From Vannielia litorea (GTDB lineage Bacteria > Pseudomonadota > Alphaproteobacteria > Rhodobacterales > Rhodobacteraceae), in NCBI RefSeq assembly GCF_019801175.1, contig NZ_JAHVJR010000001.1, positions 2,666,001 through 2,730,000 of the forward strand: 64,000 bases of DNA. The letters are read 5' to 3'. The notes beneath the pieces were generated by a model that saw nothing but the letters and a program-made list of their open reading frames with translations, was not told the origin of the DNA and did no database searches. Made by a program: the position numbers and the translations under genes. Positions 61,281 to 64,000 of this stretch are shown here, in pieces; position 1 is the first letter of the stretch; each line of letters starts with the position of its first letter.

Positions 61281-61753
61281 CAGTTTCGGGTGGCCTCGTA
61301 TTGGGCGTTCATGCCGTTGTGCGCTTCGATGATCTCGGCGGGCCATGTGCTTTTGATGAAGGCGAGGGTGGCGAGGATCTCTGCGTCAGTCAGCACGCCC
61401 TCGAAGCCGCCCATGTTGCTCTGGTAGCCCTGCCCCACCACGGCCTCGGTGCCGTATTTGGTGATGGCGAAGAGCATGGCATCGGGGTGGTGCCATGTGT
61501 GGCCGGTCTCGTCATGCGGCGGGGCGGGCATGAGGCCATCCGCGTCGCGGTCGCGCCAGTTGGCCACCTGCCCTTGCAGCGCAGCGCCGTGGCAGGCGGC
61601 GCAGTTCTCGGCATAGAGCGTCTCGCCCAGCGCGAGGGCCTCCGGGTCTTTGTAGGGCAGCAGGTCGGCGGTGGTTTCGGCCTGTCCGGGCCATGCCAGC
61701 CAGAGGCCGGTGGCGGCGGCTGCGGCGGCAAGGGCGATGAGCGGGGTCTTCAT
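61280..61753 (-). CDS. Exported c-type cytochrome
   Basis: A 157-residue protein with a signal peptide (MKTPLIALAAAAAATGLWLA, cut near QAE) and one heme c site CAACH. The C-terminal half holds YQSNMGGFEGVL with a Met that could be the sixth heme ligand. It carries electrons in the periplasm; partners are not adjacent. AGGAGA precedes the ATG. Confidence 0.88.
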   Translation of the reverse strand: MKTPLIALAAAAAATGLWLAWPGQAETTADLLPYKDPEALALGETLYAENCAACHGAALQGQVANWRDRDADGLMPAPPHDETGHTWHHPDAMLFAITKYGTEAVVGQGYQSNMGGFEGVLTDAEILATLAFIKSTWPAEIIEAHNGMNAQYEATRN

Positions 61754-61857
61754 GGCGGGGGTCTCCTCTTTGAAGGGCGGTCTGCCAGCTTCCAGCAGGG
61801 GGAAGGCAAGACCCCTTGTGCTCACGCCTGCGTCAACGCCCCGCGCTTTACGCGGGC

Positions 61858-61882
61858 GGCCTGAGGCACTACCTCTCAGGCC
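61858..61882 (+). promoter_or_regulatory. Hairpin immediately before the ispH start
   Basis: An 8-bp perfect stem GGCCTGAG/CTCAGGCC with a nine-base loop ends one base before ATG 61883. A second hairpin CCCGCG/CGCGGG lies just upstream at 61840-61856. There is no Shine-Dalgarno sequence. Such structure could limit access to the start, but this is untested. Confidence 0.55.
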
Positions 61883-62833
61883 ATGAGCAAACCTCCCCTC
61901 ACCCTCCTCCTCGCCGCCCCGCGCGGGTTTTGCGCCGGTGTCGACCGGGCGATCAAGATCGTCGAAATGGCGCTGGAGAAATGGGGTGCGCCGGTATTCG
62001 TGCGGCACGAGATCGTTCACAATAAATACGTGGTGGACGGGCTGCGCGAGAAGGGTGCGGTGTTCGTGGAGGAGCTGGAGGAGTGCCCGGACGACCGGCC
62101 GGTGATCTTTTCGGCCCACGGGGTGCCCAAGGCGGTGCCCGCCGAGGCGGCCAAGCGCGAGATGGTCTATGTGGATGCCACCTGCCCGCTGGTGAGCAAG
62201 GTGCATATCGAGGCCGAGCGGCACGCGGTGAACGGGCTGCAGATGGTGATGATCGGCCATGCCGGCCACCCAGAGACCGTGGGCACCATGGGTCAGCTGC
62301 CAGAGGGCGAGGTGCTGCTGGTCGAAGTGCCGGAGGATGTGGCGGGCTTGCAGGTTCGCGACCCGGAGAAGCTGGCCTTTGTGACCCAAACGACGCTTTC
62401 GGTCGATGACACCGCCGAGATCGTGGCGGCGCTGAAGGCGCGGTTTCCGGCCATCGTGGGGCCGCACAAGGAAGACATCTGCTACGCCACCACCAACCGG
62501 CAGGAGGCGGTGAAGGCGATTGCCCCGCGCGTGGATGCGCTGCTGGTGGTGGGTGCGCCGAATTCGTCGAACTCCAAGCGGCTGGTCGAGGTCGCCTCGC
62601 GCGCGGGCTGCTCCTATGCGCAGCTGGTGCAGCGGGCGGCGGATATCGACTGGCGGGCGCTGGGGCAGATCGGCACCGTGGGCGTGACCGCGGGGGCGAG
62701 CGCGCCGGAGGTGCTGATCGAAGAGGTGATCGACGCCTTCCGCGACCGCTACGACGTGACGGTGGAACTGGTCGAGACCGCGCAGGAGCGGGTCGAGTTC
62801 AAGGTGCCACGGGTGCTGCGCGAGCCGGCCTGA
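61883..62833 (+). CDS. ispH: 4-hydroxy-3-methylbut-2-enyl diphosphate reductase
   Basis: A 316-residue iron-sulfur enzyme of the MEP isoprenoid pathway. Three cluster cysteines are in GFCAGVDRAI, DATCPLVSK and EDICYATTNRQ; further family motifs are SAHGVPK, GHAGHPETVGTMG and GAPNSSNSKRLVE. It reduces HMBPP to IPP and DMAPP. The start is ATG 61883, which directly follows a hairpin and has no ribosome-binding site in view. Confidence 0.96.
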   Translation: MSKPPLTLLLAAPRGFCAGVDRAIKIVEMALEKWGAPVFVRHEIVHNKYVVDGLREKGAVFVEELEECPDDRPVIFSAHGVPKAVPAEAAKREMVYVDATCPLVSKVHIEAERHAVNGLQMVMIGHAGHPETVGTMGQLPEGEVLLVEVPEDVAGLQVRDPEKLAFVTQTTLSVDDTAEIVAALKARFPAIVGPHKEDICYATTNRQEAVKAIAPRVDALLVVGAPNSSNSKRLVEVASRAGCSYAQLVQRAADIDWRALGQIGTVGVTAGASAPEVLIEEVIDAFRDRYDVTVELVETAQERVEFKVPRVLREPA

Positions 62834-62912
62834 GGCGGATTTTCGGCACGCGCCGAATCCCATTGCGAGTTTTCATGTGACAGCGCCGGATTGTGCCGCC
62901 AATCTGCGCCGC

Positions 62913-63413
62913 ATGAGACATGTCACGCTCTTGCTGGCCTTTTGCGCCACCGCGGCCTGCGTATCGGCCGAGCCGGAGGGGCCGCAGGGCGCCGTGTTTG
63001 CCACCTATGGCTATGACAACGGCAGCCTGCCCCCGCCCTACCGCGAGGAATTTCGCGCCGCGTTCAGCCATGAGGGGCAGGTGCGGCTCACCGCCTGCCG
63101 GGGCTATGGCGAGGAGGGCTGCGTGAGCCTAGAGGCGGAGATGCGGCCCGGCGCGGCAGAGCGGATTGCGGCGGCGGCCCGCGCCTCGGGGCTGGCGGAG
63201 AAGCCTGCGCAGAAAGACCCGGAGCCGCCCATCGGCGGCGGGCTGGCATGGGGCGAGGTGGTGCTGGGCGGCGCGACTTACGATGCCATCGCCCTGCCCG
63301 CCCGGGAAGATGCCGCGCGGGTCGAGGCGCTGCTTGCCGCGCTCGACGCAGAGCTGCCCGAAGATGCCCGCAAGGCGGTGAACGCCGAGGCCGACAAGAA
63401 GGCCGGGCAGTAG
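62913..63413 (+). CDS. Exported lipoprotein of unknown function
   Basis: A 166-residue protein with a signal ending in ATAACVS (possible lipobox). The middle has RLTACRGYGEEGCVSLEAEM; the same plan (ACRG...CV) recurs in the next gene, so the two appear paralogous. The C-terminus is helical and charged (EDARKAVNAEADKKAGQ). ATG 62913 starts the signal; the frame from 62877 is rejected. Confidence 0.7.
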   Translation: MRHVTLLLAFCATAACVSAEPEGPQGAVFATYGYDNGSLPPPYREEFRAAFSHEGQVRLTACRGYGEEGCVSLEAEMRPGAAERIAAAARASGLAEKPAQKDPEPPIGGGLAWGEVVLGGATYDAIALPAREDAARVEALLAALDAELPEDARKAVNAEADKKAGQ

Positions 63414-63456
63414 GGAATTTTCTTTTCAGACACAGCGGGCTGAGGCAGGGTTAAGC

Positions 63457-63969
63457 ATGGCCCTCTTTCGTGTGCTCCTGCTCTGCCTGCTGATGCTCGC
63501 GCCCGCCGCTGCGCGGGCCGAGTCGCCTGCCATGGTGGCGAGCTATTTCCACGAGACTGGACCGACCGGCACCCCGGGCTTCCGGGGCTTTTACGTTGAG
63601 TTCTTCGTCGATGGCTCGGCCATGCTGGTCGCCTGCCGGGGCGCGGCGGAGGACGAGGACTGCGTGACGCGCATGGGCCGGACCGACTCGGCCAAGCTGG
63701 ATGCGATCGAGGCCGCCGTCGCCCTGGCCGGGTTTGACCAGCGCCCGCCGCGCGCCCTCCCGCCACCCGATAGTTACGGCGAGGCCCGGGCCGGCTGGGT
63801 TTGGGGCGTGAATGCGGAGGGCGTGACCCTGCCGCCCTTCGTCAGCCCGGCGGATGCCGCCCGGATGAAACCCGTTTACGATGCCATCCGCGCTGCCGTG
63901 CCGATCCGCGACTTTCGCCGGGTGAACCGCGATGCCGACCGGCTGGCGGAGAAGAAGAAAAGGAACTGA
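63457..63969 (+). CDS. Exported protein, paralogue of the preceding one
   Basis: A 170-residue protein with signal peptide MALFRVLLLCLLMLAPAAAR (cut near RAE). The mature part repeats the VACRG-CV pattern of the preceding gene and ends in a basic tail (DRLAEKKKRN). It is likely co-transcribed with it, 43 bases apart. Function unknown. Confidence 0.7.
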   Translation: MALFRVLLLCLLMLAPAAARAESPAMVASYFHETGPTGTPGFRGFYVEFFVDGSAMLVACRGAAEDEDCVTRMGRTDSAKLDAIEAAVALAGFDQRPPRALPPPDSYGEARAGWVWGVNAEGVTLPPFVSPADAARMKPVYDAIRAAVPIRDFRRVNRDADRLAEKKKRN

Positions 63970-63973
63970 CCGC

Positions 63974-64000
63974 ATGAGTATAGCCTTTCTCGTGACCACC
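63974..64000 (+). CDS. Start of a gene cut by the window end
   Basis: ATG at 63974 lies four bases after the previous stop and opens MSIAFLVTT, running out of the window. Nine residues are too few to assign; the close spacing suggests an operon. Confidence 0.35.

Overview
The window reads as a chromosomal stretch of a high-GC alphaproteobacterium of the Rhodobacteraceae (Roseobacter-like). Supporting signs are (2S)-methylsuccinyl-CoA dehydrogenase of the ethylmalonyl-CoA pathway, a class I lysyl-tRNA synthetase, a GluRS of the SKR-type second paralogue kind, a LuxI-type synthase, a fused allantoinase/OHCU decarboxylase, and the housekeeping order rpoZ-spoT-...-pdxJ-...-acpS-lepB-rnc-...-era-DUF1491-recO. 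The strain cannot be named from sequence alone. There is no prophage, insertion sequence, rRNA or CRISPR array.

Layout. 1-2.0 kb: end of a LuxI-type synthase and two receiver-domain proteins. 2.2-6.5 kb: tRNA-Arg, then a four-gene arsenic operon (ArsR-ArsC fusion, ArsJ-type GAPDH, ArsJ, ACR3) in which every junction is a 4-nt stop/start overlap. 6.5-9.2 kb: a complex I NDUFS4-like protein and uvrB. 9.2-14.5 kb: small secreted and stress proteins and a 763-aa beta-helix protein. 14.5-20.2 kb: lysK, a TerB-like protein, an Aer-like PAS protein, dacB and nadD. 20.3-26.2 kb: acetyltransferases, a membrane protein, a candidate small RNA with a 14-codon frame, ettA, and an AT-rich orphan GHKL ATPase. 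26.2-33.2 kb: cupin, cold-shock protein, dodecin, SRAP, a double ABC ATPase, ureide catabolism, tRNA-Ala and trxC. 33.4-38.2 kb: gcvTHP behind a tandem glycine riboswitch. 38.2-46.8 kb: gltX, soxR with a clear SoxR box, MaoC, TSUP permease, mcd. 46.8-61.2 kb: the long minus-strand housekeeping run (recO to folK), interrupted by an agmatinase-family gene and a LysR gene. 61.3-64 kb: cytochrome c, ispH and paralogous exported proteins.

How the genes work together. The ars operon is predicted to convert arsenate by two routes: ArsC reduction followed by ACR3 efflux of arsenite, and GAPDH/ArsJ formation and export of 1-arseno-3-phosphoglycerate. gcvTHP is glycine-controlled through the riboswitch. 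SoxR probably controls a divergent glyoxalase-fold gene. SpoT, omega and FolK sit together, and a recO-DUF1491-era run overlaps end to end.

The most unusual items are two 88-91 bp intergenic elements bounded by GTTAAC that carry ATGCACA units at 11-bp spacing (33337-33424 and 52941-53031), a predicted ~130-nt RNA with a 14-residue frame and a terminator (23024-23191), an SRAP protein lacking catalytic Cys2, an internal ribosome-binding site inside the arsR-arsC fusion, and the AT-rich orphan GHKL ATPase after ettA.
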